This document shows positions 35,205-47,983 of a stretch of 64,000 bases of DNA, piece by piece. Within the stretch, counting starts at the first letter, position 1, and the number at the start of each line of letters is the position of its first letter. Where the stretch lies: the NCBI GenBank assembly GCA_963932465.1, contig OZ010787.1, positions 17,811,936-17,875,935 of the forward strand, read 5' to 3'. Source of the stretch: Maratus speciosus (Eukaryota; Arthropoda; Arachnida; Araneae; Salticidae). The position numbers and the translations under genes are program-made. A model generated the notes under the pieces. It saw only the letters and a list, made by a program, of their open reading frames with translations, was not told where the DNA came from and did no database searches.

Positions 35205-36350
35205 CTCTATAAACTATGATTAATAAAGGAGCATTTCCCATGTGCATATAACATATTTGAAATAAAGTATAATTTTTTCTACACAAAAAAGGCTTCTTTA
35301 AAGAAAATTATACTTAAGAATTTCATATTTAAAGACTCCATGCAATTTTGAAAAGATTTAGAACGAATGATTACTTAAATATATACTCATTTCCCAAAAG
35401 CACACATTTATGTGTTCGTTTTAACATGCATCAATTATTACTAAAACTACAGAAATACTTTTCCTAAATTAATATATATATATATATATATATGCCTTAA
35501 TGTTGAATTTGATAATCACGACTTTGGTAATTTTTTTTTTCTGAAATGAATGTCCATTTATTTCCGAAATAAAACCTTTGGCATGCTTGAGAAATTCGAA
35601 AGAGATTGGAAGAAAAACAATTCGCATGAGACTCTTTAATTATTGGTTACAGGCGATATTTTAAAACAAGTTAAAAAGTTGATAGGATTTTAATTACTCT
35701 CGAGCTGATTTAAGATTAATTCAGATAATTTATAAAGACTGATAATATATCTTTTAAATCACTGATCTTTTTTTCTCTTTTGGCTATTTTCATTGTTTTT
35801 TTTTTCTAATTTTTGTTCGTCTTTTTTAAAAGATCAAGCTCTAATAATTGGGTGAATCCGATATAATCAATTTATTTTATTTAAAATTGTTGGTAAATAC
35901 AAATGAAGTAAAGTGGTTACTTTACCAATTAAGTGGCTTATTCTTTTTTCACTTTGATTCCTCTTATGAAATCTTTTAAGTGGATTTTCTCATTCCTTTT
36001 TTTACACGTCTCCATACAGTAATATACAACCCCCCCCCCCCCCCAAAAAAAAAAGGATTCTCCAAATCACGACAAATGTTCCATTTCATAAAGTATATTT
36101 GACTAGAATATTCATGCATGTAATTTTATTAATTGTAGCAAATTTTTGAAATATATATAAAATCCATTTCATATATTTTTTATTCTTTATCTACGTAAAG
36201 CTCAGACAGCTTATATTAGACCCAAAATATCTAAAAATTATGTACGTTCTTGTGTAACGTATTACGATGAATGTATAAATAAAAATTAGGTGGGAAAAAT
36301 AACAATGGATTACAAAATTTTTTTATATTAGCAATTTCACAAAATAAATT
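35205..36350. other. AT-rich intron-like sequence
   Basis: A TA microsatellite lies at about 35471-35493 and a C-run at about 36030-36044. Nothing coding is recognised. Confidence 0.35.
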
Positions 36351-36356
36351 TATTAA

Positions 36357-36563
36357 CCCTTGAATGGAAGAATGGGTCATTTTGACTCTTTGTCTTGTTA
36401 AATTAAGGGGGAAAATTACCATTCTATCTTTAAAATACCTATAATTTCTTGAAAGAATCCATAAACAATCTAATATGTGGAAAAATGGCAATTTGAAGGA
36501 GGAGTCAAAATCGCTCCTAATACTTCCAACGAAGAGGATAAAAGTAATTCTCCCATTCCAGGG
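36357..36563. mobile_element. TTAA-flanked MITE, 207 bp
   Basis: TTAA is at 36353-36356 and 36564-36567. The ends CCCTTGAATGGAAGAA and, inverse, CCCTGGAATGGGAGAA match at 14 of 16 positions. The minus open frame covering it is not a gene. Confidence 0.7.
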
Positions 36564-37098
36564 TTAAAGGAAGAGTAATTTTAATGAAACATTTATAAAT
36601 TTTTTTGTTACATGTTATACTGAAGTATAGGACAGTGACAAATTTACTTATTCTTAAAATTTAATATTTAATCATTTAAATTATTTAATTGTGATAAAAG
36701 ATAATGTATTGTTTTGAAGATTTAAAAATTCTTTCTTTGTTTACCAAGCGTGATAAGTTAACAATATTCTCAGATAATCCGTCATATTAATTTTTAATCT
36801 TTTCAGCATAGCAGTAAACTTAAACTAATGCATTTCTTAAATATTTTAATAAGAATTTTATTAAAAAAGGTTAATATATTAATGCACTTATGTTTTCCAA
36901 GGGAAAACCCCTTGTTGATTCGCCATTTGGTTTTCTGAAATTTAATTTCCTGTAAATAATTTAATCCACTCAGTCCAATGGCCACAGTGTTCGATATCTA
37001 CGAATTATTTCCAGTTGTGCTCACAAAAATGTATTTTGATGCCAAATTTGTGTATTACTTTTAGAATGTTTAGCCTTTTATTTTCCAAATTTTAAATT

Positions 37099-37336
37099 GC
37101 CCCTCCAGTGGCCGAGAGGTTCTGCTCTCGAAGCTGGTAGACAATTTGTGCTGGGTTCGAACCCAATCGCGCCAGTCAGCCTAATCGTTCGGAGTTTTCG
37201 TGGTTTTCTTCGAACCTTGGATTTCCATGCGTAAATACAGGTTAGGTTCCCTTAGAAAGACCCCCCATTAGCACTCCCCCATCGGGCCTATATCCCTCGA
37301 GTAGATAATCGGCCGTCAAAAATCAACCAACCAACC
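37099..37336 (+). repeat. tRNA-derived SINE, 238 bp, full-length
   Basis: The head starts GCCCCTCCAGTGGCCGAGAG, containing an A-box. The B-box GGTTCGAACCC lies about 40 bases on (about 37157), so an internal RNA polymerase III promoter is present. The body includes GTTTTCGTGGTTTTCTTCGAACC and the tail is AACCAACCAACC. Target duplications AAATTTTAAATT (37087-37098) and AAATTATAAATT (37337-37348) flank it with one mismatch. It would be mobilised by a LINE with a matching tail. Confidence 0.8.
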
Positions 37337-37349
37337 AAATTATAAATTA

Positions 37350-37985
37350 ATAGAAATTCTAGATCATTAATTTCCCCCTTTAATACCTGAAGATATATTA
37401 CAGAATTTATATGAAAATGAAATTTGGAAAGGATTACTATTAAAACTGATTAAATCGGCAATTATAGAGCTTTTCGTAAATAATTACAACAATATCTTGT
37501 TTATCAAATGTTTCTAGCATCTCGATTTTTTAAAACTTAATACAAGTAAAAATGTTGTAGTTCTATCTGTAAATCTGTTATTTAATGAAAAAACTTTCGC
37601 TGCACTTATTGCAATAGTATAAAAGCTATCTGTACGTAAATTATTGGAAATAAGTATCTGTTTTTAAAATCAATTAGCTGAGTAAAATTAGCTATGCTTT
37701 TTGCTTTATCACGAGTAAAGCCAAATATTTTGCATGAAATAAAATATATTGACTCATTAAATAAATTTTACGTTAAATTTTTATCAGTGGGACATTAAAT
37801 TCTCGTTGGGGAACAAAGGATTTAGATCTGGGTGTAATTTTTAGTACAAAAACAAACCCTGAAACCCATCTTTACAAATATCAGTTTATGGGAAACGTTA
37901 TTGCAGTCATAGTACGCGATGTTTCAACAACAGTATTTCTTTCTCTACCATAGCACAGTGTGAAGGAAATAGATAAATATAATAA
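37350..37985. other. AT-rich stretch, nothing recognised
   Basis: I see no gene, repeat or element ends here. Confidence 0.3.
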
Positions 37986-37989
37986 TATA

Positions 37990-40208
37990 CAGGGTGTCCA
38001 TAATTAAACGACCCTACTTTAAAGTTGTCAACAGACAAAACCATTGTTCATAAAGTTGTGAAATTTTGTGAAAGACATAATAATGAATTTGTCTCAGCTA
38101 TATATATATATATAAGCTCAAAAAGGTTAAAGGTAAAAATAAAATTAAAATATAAAAATAAAAACAAAATCCATGCGATAAGCGCTACAGCTGCAAATAA
38201 CCACACAGATTATATATAGCACATTATGTATTAAATGCATTTGTCAGACCCAGAATCTTGCACCATAAATAAATTAAGTATAACCATAAAACATCCATGA
38301 AATTTAAACATATAACCTGAACAAGATAAAACAACAAAAAACAACAAAAGGCTGTGGCCTCTTCAGCGTTGGGCATTTTGAAAAGCACAGCAATGTTTCA
38401 GGCTAATTACAATTTACAACAAAATATTATTCAGTAGTGGCAGTGGGTTTCGGCCAGAGTGCCGCAAAGCATAAATCAAATGCATAAAAACAATTGAAAG
38501 CATATCGCGAACACTCCCCCACCGGACCCGACGCCACAATAAACAGTGCATTTCGAAGATACAACTGATTCAGAACGTATATGTAATGTATACTGAAACA
38601 ATAAAATTATTTTACCCAAATCCGAGCCACACAGGCACAAAAAACAATAATCAAATTCCAGTGATCCATAATCTGTCCATGCACGTTCAATGTCTGTTGC
38701 CACACAATTGCAGACATCCTTGTAAAACCGTCCAAAAAAAAAGGCTTTAAGTTATACAAATCATTAACTGTCAATCGCATAGCAACTCCTCAAAAATGAG
38801 GACTGTCTGTAAAACTAGTATATTTATTAATGAAATTCAAAGGTATATTATTTTTATAATACAAAATGCTGGTTAAATTAAAGAATAAGAACATTTTAAT
38901 TTAACCAGCATTTTGTATTATAAAAATAATATACCTTTGAATTTCATTAATAAATATACTAGTTTTACAGACAGTCTTCATTTTTGAGGAGTTGCTATGC
39001 AATTGACAGTTAATGATTTGTATAACTTAAAGCCTTTTTTTTGGACGGTTTTATAAGGATGTCTGCAATTGTGTGGCAGCAGACATGGAACGTGCATGGA
39101 CAGATTATGGATCACTGGAATTTGATTGTTTTTTGTGGCTGTGTGGCTCGGATTTGGGTAAAATTTTTGGGTTTTTGAAAAATTTTATTGTTTCAGTATA
39201 CATTACATATACGTTCTGAATGAGTTGTATCATCGAGATGCACTGTTTATTGTGGCGTCGGGTCCGGTGGGGGAGTGTTCGCGATATGCTTTCAATTGTT
39301 TTTATGCATTTGATTTATGCTTTGCGACACTCTGGCCGAAACCCACTGCCACTACTGAATAATATTTTGTTGTAAATTGTAATTAGTCTAAAACATTGCT
39401 GTGCTTTTCAAAATGCCCACCGCTGAAGAGGCCACAGCCTTTTGTTGTTTTTTCTTGTTCAGGTTATATGTTTAAATTTCTTGGATGTTTTATGGTTATA
39501 CTTAATTTATTAATGGTGCAAGATTCTGGGTCTGACAAATGCATTTAATACATAATGTGCTATATATATATATATATATAATATACATATATAGTTCAAA
39601 ATTTCGTCACCAGAGGGCGATTTTTAATAAATTACACATTTAGCATTACGATAGTTTAGAAATTTTAATTATTAACTTTATTCTAAATACAGCATTTCAC
39701 GACATGTTCCAAACATTTCCCAGAACACAACGCGGTCAACTGTGGAATATGCTAGCTTATTATTCCAGATGGTATCTGAAAATGTTGAAAGTCATGCAGA
39801 ACTTTTTTCGTTACAACAAAATTTGTTAAACTATCGTAAATGTGTAATTCGTTAAAAAACGGCCTCCTATTTTTTTTTCGCACAAATTCACATACTTTTA
39901 TTATGCCCTCCTAAAAATTTCACAACATTCTGAACAATAATTTCGTCTGTAGACAACTTTAAAATAGGGTCGATTAATTATGAATATCCTGTAAATAAAA
40001 TTTCTAAACTATCGCAATGCTGAATGTGTAATTTATTAAGAATCGCCCTCTCGTGTCAAAATTTTAAACTTTTTTTATTTATATATTTTCTAGCTTAAAC
40101 AAATTCCAATCCCTTTATTATGTCTTTCACAAAACTTCATAATCTTATGAACAATAGTTTTGTCTGTAGACAACTTCAAAGTAGGGTCATTTAATTATGG
40201 ACACCCTG
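37990..40208. mobile_element. Fold-back element with Tc1/mariner-type ends, 2.2 kb
   Basis: The left end CAGGGTGTCCATAATTAA is mirrored at the right end (TTAATTATGGACACCCTG), and TA flanks both sides (37988-37989 and 40209-40210). Most of the interior is a palindrome at 38218-39561 with arms of about 670 bases and the centre near 38890. One arm has an extra block of about 16 bases near 39165. On the right an additional, older copy of the same terminus ends at about 39990 (ATCCTGTA). So two related insertions are stacked, or the end has been duplicated. Open frames such as 38476-38703 minus match no family. Confidence 0.8.
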
Positions 40209-40214
40209 TATGTG

Positions 40215-42190
40215 TGTGAATGTATATATATATATATGCACACATAATACTTGTTAATCGTTATGTGATTATTATTATCGTAAACGTATGTTAAACGTAT
40301 TTCACCATACATTTTAATATATATTTAAATTGAATAAAGTATTTGAATAACATGAGTGCAAGTAAATAGTAGTTTCCAGAGAGATACTGGTATACGTTCA
40401 TGACTAAGAGCTAATAAAGTCTAACAAGTGCAAACAAAATCGCAAATTCTGCAATCATTACAGCGAGTAATCGGTATTTTTATAAATGAACACAAGAGGA
40501 AATCCCCACGTGTTTCAAATCCTACGAGAATACGATTTAAATAGAAGCTAAAACGTTTACGCTAAGGCTTCGTGGATTTATTTTCCTTTTACATTCAATT
40601 CTTTCTCGTCTGCTTTCCATGTATTTGATCGTGGACTTTGAAATAAGAAATGTGTATTCAAATAAAAAAAATTCAACTTTAAAGATAAATAAAGTGCGGC
40701 AAGGAGTAAGTGACATATGAAAACTAACGTAAAGGGACTCATAAATAGCTTTTAAATTTAGTTTATAGCTGTTTCCTGGCAATTTAAAATAATTTCTTTT
40801 AGTATAAAATAAACAAGAACGAAAAATCATGCATCAAGCATAGATTCTGAAACATTTTGAAACACTAACAGAATATTATTTGGAATTTTTTATTCCTAGA
40901 ATAGAATGGAATATCTAAACAATTTTAAAAATACATAACTTAGTAAAAAAAAAAAAATCTTCAGAAATTGCTGTCCATATCTGGTAATGTGTGTGAATTC
41001 TTTCATGTAATCCTGTATGCGATCTATAAAATTTAAACATACCATCTAATACACTCAAAATTAGATAATTTTAAAAATGCTACCACAGCGGAAAACGCTC
41101 TTCCAGAAATGATCGATCTTAGTCGTGTACTGAATTTTTTTGTGTGTCACTTTAAATTAACGGTAATTGCTACGCACTCCATAATCTATAGAAAACATGT
41201 TTTAGTGCACTTCAGTGACTTAATTATGTTTGAAATATCATAACATCATTAAAATGCACTGAAAATTATTTTTCCCCATACATCGTAATGTAATAGAATT
41301 CTTTTGTGCTTACTTATAAACAAACTATAAATGCTATTTATTCTGTACTCCGGAAAAAAGCGTGTTGTAGCTTATCTCAGTGATGCATGATCAGTCTGAT
41401 TATTTTTGAAATATCGCAACATCAGTAACATGCATCACAAAAGAATTTCCCTCCTAGGCCATAATGTAACCTAATACTTTTGTGTCCCTGTAAACGAACT
41501 ATAAATGATATACACTTCATTTTCAGTATCAAACATTCTGTAGTAAACTTCAATAACAAAAAAAAAAAAAAATTCATGTCGATCCGAGTATATTGACGAG
41601 CGATTGAGCAAGGATAAACAGATGGCCGACAGACAGACAAATCATATTTAGTTTAAAATGTTCAGAAGGAAAAAAAATTGAAAAATAGTAACAACCATAG
41701 AATCGACCTGCATGCTTATTGAAAGAAGCCAAGTTTTCGTGTCTGTTTTTTGCCCATATTTAATAAATTATTTTCCATATTATAAATTCTGTGGTTGAGT
41801 ATTTGATTACAGTAAAGGAGCTATTCATAATTGTTAAAAAAAATTTCATTGATTTATTTAGTTAGTAAGACTGAAAATTGTAGAATAACAAGTGAGATTT
41901 AATGTATAATTTTGATAAATAAATTTGCTTCTGCTTGGCTATATTTTACCAAAATTGTGGCATTTTGTCTACGTGATTCAGGCAATACATTTTTTAGTTG
42001 TTCACTACAGTTTTCACGTTTATTAAATCTATTGAAATGTTCAACATTTTAATAAAATTGTCTATAAGGTTTCCTTAAATATTTTAATCTATGGGCATAT
42101 TTTAAAACTCTAAAAGATGCACAATAATTTTATAAACGGACAGCCTAGGTTTTATTCATAAAGAAAAAAACACTGTAAATATACTACATA
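40215..42190. other. AT-rich stretch with a diverged repeat shared with 53270-53490
   Basis: The segment about 40810-41030 (AACAAGAACGAAAAATCATG, GATTCTGAAACATTTTG, TGTATGCGAT) has a diverged partner at about 53278-53485 in the same orientation. The family is unknown. No gene is seen in the rest. Confidence 0.45.
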
Positions 42191-42289
42191 ACCAACACTT
42201 TTAGTGCCTAGAAAAATATACTATGTGAAAAACAAACTTTCAGTTTCCTATGAAGATTTCACAAGTGCAGTTAGACTAAAAACAGATTT

Positions 42290-42889
42290 AATAAGAAAAA
42301 TATGCATGATCACCCTGTACTATAAAAAGCTGGAAATGATCTGCATCTTTCACAAAGGATTTTACTTAATGTTTGTACGCATTATCCTAAGAACAGTACA
42401 TTTATTAACGGCGATAAAATTGGGAAAAAAAAAAAAAAAAAAAAAAAAAAACTTTAAAGCATTTTCTGCTTATAACATGTAGATTTTTTAAATCAAATTT
42501 CATTGAACTTGCTAGAAGCTTGACTATATGCTAGGTAAACATTAGGCGCGCCACACACCAGGGAGACATGCAACAAAAAAGCGTGAGACATGCGACAATT
42601 TCACCCTGTTAACAAAGAAAAAACCGGTTTGAACAGCAGAATTTGCCTCCTGTCTCACAATTATTGTCGCATGTCTCTCTGGTGTGTGGAGCGCCTTATA
42701 CTGTAATTTGAAATGAATATATTTGATAGTGGATAAAATATGAGAATAGTTTTCAACTGCGCATACTCGAAAGATGACACTTTTTTTTCATAAATTAGTA
42801 GTCATTTATGTTGGATAAATTATATAAAAATTGCAATTGAATATCAGGAAAATTCAGAAAGGTATCAGCAATATAGTGAGCTACATTTC
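42290..42889 (+). repeat. Diverged single copy of the 24.2-kb dyad sequence
   Basis: GATCACCCTGTA, GGAAATGATCT, GCTTATAACATG with AATCAAATTT, and AAATTCAGAAAGGTATC occur in the same order as in the left arm of the dyad at 24197-25762. A 27-base A-run lies at 42425-42451 and a Harbinger-type MITE at 42545-42695. Confidence 0.55.
42545..42695. mobile_element. 151-bp MITE with TTA target duplication (PIF/Harbinger-type)
   Basis: TTA is at 42542-42544 and 42696-42698. The ends GGCGCGCCACACACCAGG and, inverse, GGCGCTCCACACACCAGA match at nearly all of 18 positions, and the match continues into GAGACATGC. A 3-base TWA target is typical of PIF/Harbinger transposition. The element is non-coding. Confidence 0.75.
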
Positions 42890-42901
42890 ACTTGTTTCAA
42901 T

Positions 42902-43135
42902 AGAGGTTCTGCTCTCGAAGCTGGTAGACAGGAGGTGCTGGGTTCGATCCCAATCGCGCCCGTCGGCCTAATCGTTCGGAGTTTTCGTGGTTTTCTTCGA
43001 ACCGTGGATTTCCACGCGTAAATACGGGTTAGGTTCCCTTAAAAAGACCCCCCACGGAGGGCACTCCCCCCCCCCCCTTTAGGGCCTATATCCCTCGTGT
43101 TGATAATTGGCCGTCATAAACACAACCAACCAGTA
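42902..43135 (+). repeat. tRNA-derived SINE, 5'-truncated, with perfect 12-bp target duplication
   Basis: This is the same family as 37099-37336. It begins within the head (AGAGGTTCTGC), so the first 16 bases and most of the A-box are missing. The B-box reads GGTTCGATCCC. ACTTGTTTCAAT flanks both sides (42890-42901 and 43136-43147). Truncation at the 5' end with a perfect duplication points to target-primed reverse transcription. A C-run sits near 43067. Confidence 0.85.
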
Positions 43136-43149
43136 ACTTGTTTCAATAA

Positions 43150-44040
43150 GATAAGCGATTTTTCACAAATGCGATCCATGTAATATAAATTGTTGTAAAT
43201 TATAAAATGCAGCTTAATGCAATTTATGTGATGTAATTTACCTAATTTACAAATAGTTATGTTTGAGTATTTAGTATATTTTGTAACCTATGTTTTTCAG
43301 CGTAAGAAATCCAACCGTTTATGATAAAAAATCGAAATTTTTTTAAACTTCATATAATTTAACTACATTTAGGAAGTAAACTGAAATACAGCTTACCATT
43401 GATATCTTTCAGAATTTTCACAATATTAATTTTTCTTGGTTCTATATAATTGGATACAAAATTATGAAAGAAAAGAAAGGTTATGTTCTGCATATGAACG
43501 GTTTTATTTTAGTATATAATGCTCATATGTAATCGAATATTTATTGTATTCATTTCTTATTTCCGTTTGTTCTATGTTTTGTCAACTTTTCTATAAGTTT
43601 CGAAAAATTTGATTAGAAAAACTGCATGTTTATAATAAAATAAACATTGGATTTTTTTCTCTTCTTTATAAACATGGATTATCGGGGATATATGTACAAG
43701 AAAAATCATTTGTGTAAGTTACATATTTCCCACTTTTTATTATGCTGGATAATCTAATCTCTTATTCAACTTGTTTCTGATCCCCGAAATACATACGTGG
43801 CTGAATCTTCACTGAAAAGTGGGTGGTTGTTCAAGCATGTTGTTTAGAAAGCTGCCATCATTTTCTTTCTAAGTCAAATAATCATATCTTTATACAGAAA
43901 TTTTAATTTATAAATTAAAAATATTATAAATTATTAATAAAAATTTATAAATTAAACAGGACACATGTTCCAAATACGTTTGGCTTTAAAAAACAAAGTT
44001 GTCAGCTATGTCTTAGCCTAAGTTGAAAATCGATTCACTT
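43150..44040. other. AT-rich stretch, nothing recognised
   Basis: The first part may continue the dyad-related repeat interrupted by the SINE. No gene is seen. Confidence 0.3.
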
Positions 44041-44052
44041 AGTGATTCTTCA

Positions 44053-44787
44053 CAGGGCCAGACTAATGCAGGGGCATGCGGGGCAGCTGTCCCGGGCCCC
44101 CTGATATGAGGAGCCCAAGGGCGGATATAAGTTTTAGTTAGAGAGCCAAATGATAAAAAATAACCAGACTACGGATTCTAATTTAGTGTTTTTCATTATG
44201 TGATATTTAATTTCTTCCTTACCGATTTCATAAATTTTTTAATACATAATTTTAATTAAAATATTACAGTAATATCACACATCTGCTATCTGTTTTCATA
44301 TTATGAAACTTTATACCAAAGTACTTTAAGGCATCCTGGGGAATGCAGTAACTTAACAAGTATTGAAATTTGTTGCTATTATTATTAAATGCATGCCACC
44401 ACTTGCCTTTCTATATGATAGAAACACCCAAATGCATATTGATTGAATACAAAGATTAAGTTAAATAGAAAAGTATTAACACAAACAGCCAATAATGCCT
44501 GAGAGAACTGTATTTACATTTTAACGGCTCATATTTATCCTTATATTGCTATAACAAAAAAAGAAAAATGTATGCTATAGTTTCTTAAAGTTATCTTTCT
44601 TGTACTATACTGTATACAGATGTGAATAGTACTTGGTATGAAATTTAAGTCTACATGCAATAGGTATGGAGTTTAGTTTTTGTCATTTCAATATAATTCA
44701 CGAAAAATTTCAAAAGATCGAAGGGGCCCCCCCTAATAATGTTTGCCCCAGGGCCCCCCCCCCCCCCACTGTCTAAGTCGGGCCCTG
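44053..44787. mobile_element. Non-autonomous hAT-type element, 735 bp
   Basis: ATTCTTCA is duplicated exactly on both sides (44045-44052 and 44788-44795). The ends CAGGGCCAGACT and, inverse, CAGGGCCCGACT fit the hAT superfamily, which makes 8-bp duplications and usually begins CAGGG. GC-rich subterminal blocks (CCCGGGCCCCC, and GGGGCCCCCCC) lie at each end. The interior is AT-rich and non-coding. Confidence 0.85.
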
Positions 44788-44799
44788 ATTCTTCAGACA

Positions 44800-45259
44800 T
44801 GACAAAAAGTCTAAAACTTACTTTCCAGTGCTTTTAGGCTATAATCCGTATATTCATTACATAAAAATAACATTCCCTTTTATTTCTCAAGTGAACAAAG
44901 TATATTAACAATAAATCTGTTTCTCAGAAAGTACATCTATGTTCTATAATATATTAATTTTAATGAGCCTGTTAACTATTTTATCGTTAAATGTTTCTTA
45001 TTTAAACATTTATTGGTTACATATGAGTACAATTTTTCTTATCTATAATAATGAGTTCCAATAATAAATGAACAGTCAATGATATCACTGGGAACTGTGT
45101 TATAGGACAATACAGTTGAAGATATCGTAAATGATTAACTGTCGCATACGAATTAATTATATTACAGAAACACAGAATAATAAAATATATTAAATTGTTT
45201 ACATTCAAGCAAAAAAAAATATTAAATAAAAATGTAGAAGTAAAATATTGTGAAATTTT

Positions 45260-45302
<43 letters not shown>

Positions 45303-46535
45303 TTTGTTTGTTTGTTTAAAAAAAAAAGAATTTTCATTATCTCTAAATGAAGAAAGAAAACAAAGAAAATTATTCTTATTCTCTTTGTTTTTATCCAATC
45401 CATATTTCTTTCACATTTTATTTCTATTCAAGTAAAACAGTTTAAATTCTACAACTTTAGAATTGTAAAAGTAACTGTTGACATATGTATGGTACCTTTC
45501 ATGTCTATTGTGAATGGTTTCTTTATGCCATCTTTATAAAACAAAAATCACTTATAACAATAGGACAAATACATTGCATGATCCAGAACTTTCAATTTTA
45601 AATCCGGGATAGACTGGAATATTTTCTTTTCCGTTATTCTCATGAGTAAAGAATGTTTTCTGAATTCGAATTGTCTCAAGTTGTCTTTGTTTAAAGAGTT
45701 TAGAAGTGATGTGAAACTCTCGAGCTTCAAATAAGATTTGAAATAATAGAAAAGACTTCTAAATTTTATGGAGGGTGAAATTCAAAAAGGGAAGATGTTG
45801 TTTTAGTCAGTAACAGCAGACAAAGTAGTCTATTCTCCCTCAATAAATATTCTGGTGTATAACTTAGGAAGAGATAACGCAAAGGGTTTCTAAAATACAA
45901 ATATAAAAACTTTATTAAGGTGGTTCGAAACACAAAGAATCTCGAAAAAGTTTTTATTTTTTGGTTTAAAAAATACTATAACGCAGTGGTTACCAACTTT
46001 TTTTTTTGGGGGGGGGGGGCAGTTCCCACTTAAGCATTTCTGAAATCAAGATCTCTCCCTTCGACTCTTGTCATTTAAAAAGTGAATTTAAGCTCTCACA
46101 GAGCTATAAAAAAATTACTGTTCTCAAATTTTCTCTTGTGATGCCCGTTAGGGAATTTAATTTTATGTGGTTGCTAGTACCTCGTTAATATAATTCAAAC
46201 ATATTTTAGGATAAATGTTTTTTAGATGACCCCTTAAGTAGTTTTATGTGTAAGTTTCTTCATGTGACACATTCCAGAGTGAATAGAAATATGTCTCATT
46301 TAATAAATAGTAGTTGAAAAAGTTGTACAAAAATTCTAAAATACAACTCTAACAAGAAAAATTATAAAAAAAATTAACATCAAAAAGGGATGTCTGAATA
46401 GCTTAAAGGTTCCCTACTTTTAATTGAAAATTGAATAATATTTTCAAAATCTGGATATTTTATTTTTAGTCTACAATATTACTTCTTCAAAAAACGACAA
46501 AATATAAACTGAAAAGGAATGGGTTAATAATTTAT
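44800..46535. other. AT-rich stretch with a 39-base T-run
   Basis: The T-run is at 45263-45301 and is followed by four GTTT units; a G-run lies near 46007. Open frames at 45017-45403 (minus) and 45250-45435 (plus) are products of the homopolymer. Nothing else is recognised. Confidence 0.4.
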
Positions 46536-46539
46536 CTGG

Positions 46540-46853
46540 AATTGCCGGAATCTTTTACTCCGGAATCTTGGTATCAAGATCGAACATATAAGAAAAAAAT
46601 CTTTTTCAATTTCTAACTTTTTTGTACATCATTTAAAATTTTAATTTTTTTAACTTTTAAATGGCCGCCATTTTGAAAAAAATAGCGGATGAAGCTGTCC
46701 AACGAACTCGGTCGAGACATTGGTATGTACTGTGTACACACCAAGTTCCATCCAAATCGGTTCATAATTACGCCTGATATTGCATGACAATTCAGATCGT
46801 TTCAAAATGTCAGCAACACTAGAAATTCAAAGTGCTATAACTCAGCCATTTTT
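46540..46853 (-). repeat. Minus-strand fragment of the 327-bp unit
   Basis: Read on the minus strand this is one unit of the 20640-22740 array, including GAACCGATTTGGATG, TACCAATGTCTCGACCGAG and the AAAATGGCGGCCATTT block. It abuts the plus-strand copy that begins at about 46857. Confidence 0.75.
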
Positions 46854-47327
46854 AGGTAGCTTTCATTACAAAAAGCACCTATTGCAGCCGTTCAGAGGAA
46901 AACGATACCGAAAATTTTTGGTATATTTTCACCGATCCTGACCCCCAGACTCCGAAACCACCCTCCGTTCAAATGTTACTACAAATATATACACTGGTCA
47001 TCAAAATTAAAGAATAATGAGAAGAAATATGCTAAATAAGTTACTGTTGCAACCAATGCCCAATGCTGCAATTATTTATCTTAATTAAATACTATTGAAC
47101 TCAAAATTACACTTCCGCGCATACGTTAGGGTCAGAAATATGCAAATTAGATGATTGACAATGTGGTGCGCAATGGACGTATGTTGGAATTCTGGTCTGT
47201 AGTGTTGTTTAAAGTGAATGTGGTGTCTGAATGTAATCAGTATTCATTAGTTATGGCTCAAAGGCATCATTTAAGTTAAGGTCAAAAGTGGCGAATAATT
47301 GGTGGAATCGAGGAAGGTCAAACACAA

Positions 47328-47660
47328 ATGGATGTCAGCCAAGATTTGAAAATCCCTCAAAGTGTCATATCAAGAGCTTCGAGCCGCTTTTTAAGCATAG
47401 TATCCCTTGATAGACAGCCTGGCCAAGGGAGACCAAGATCAACAACTGCATTCGAAGAGTTTTTTGTCATTGTAGCTCGAAGAAACCGGGAAGCGACAAC
47501 AAGTGATTTTGTTTCAGACCTTCAGACTGCCACAGGAACTCGAATTAGCCGTTTTACTGCTGCACGAAACCTTAATGAGGATGGAATGTATACAAGAAAA
47601 CCAATAGTTTCTGTCCTGCTCACTCCAGCCTCCAAAGGGGCCCGTTTAAACTGTTGCTGA
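47328..47660 (+). pseudogene. Tc1-like transposase N-terminal fragment (left arm)
   Basis: The frame begins MDVSQDLKIPQSVISRASSR, a helix-turn-helix. It continues through the linker RQPGQGRPRSTTAFE (residues about 28-42) and the second DNA-binding domain (AATGTRISRFTAARNL-like, about 66-82) to TRKPIVSVLLTPASKGARL. The match to Tc1 N-terminal domains is clear. A stop follows GARLNCC, and a further family-like stretch (HVQWSQDDWAGTGYF) lies in another frame near 47668. The family start should lie about 15 codons upstream, where a TAA (47278-47280) interrupts it. It is non-functional. Confidence 0.75.
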
Positions 47661-47983
47661 CGTCATGTTCAATGGAGCCAGGATGACTGGGCTGGAACAG
47701 GATATTTCATGCATAAGGGAAGGGCAAGTTGCGTCTTCCTTCATCTCTCGAGATCAAAACACGTCTCGAAACAGTGTTCAGACTATACCTGGACTCGTCC
47801 ATAAACAATACTTGAGCCCAGTTTTCTTACCTCCATTGAACGTGACAAGGGCAACAGTTTAAACGGACCCCTTTGGAAGTTCGAGTGAGTGGAACACAAA
47901 CTATTGGTTTTCTCGCATACAGTCCATCCTCATTAAGCCTTCGCGCAGCAGTAGAACGGTTAATTTGAGTTCCTGTGGTACGC

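Larger units (their letters stand above)
29695..37000 (+). other. Start of the long Rab intron
   Basis: The intron starts GTAAGT. I looked for an acceptor followed by a Val/Ile-Asp-Phe switch I continuation and did not find one downstream. The intron therefore probably runs beyond the window (more than 34 kb), though a missed short exon is possible. The end given here is only where I stop describing it as intron; it is filled by the repeats listed separately. Confidence 0.5.

Noticed and set aside
36231..36491. 86-codon minus-strand frame
   Set aside because: It overlaps a TTAA MITE and has no recognisable protein features.
45017..45435. Open frames of 128 and 61 codons across a poly-T tract on both strands
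   Set aside because: They are poly-Lys/poly-Phe products of a 39-base T-run and the flanking AT-rich DNA, with no family motif.
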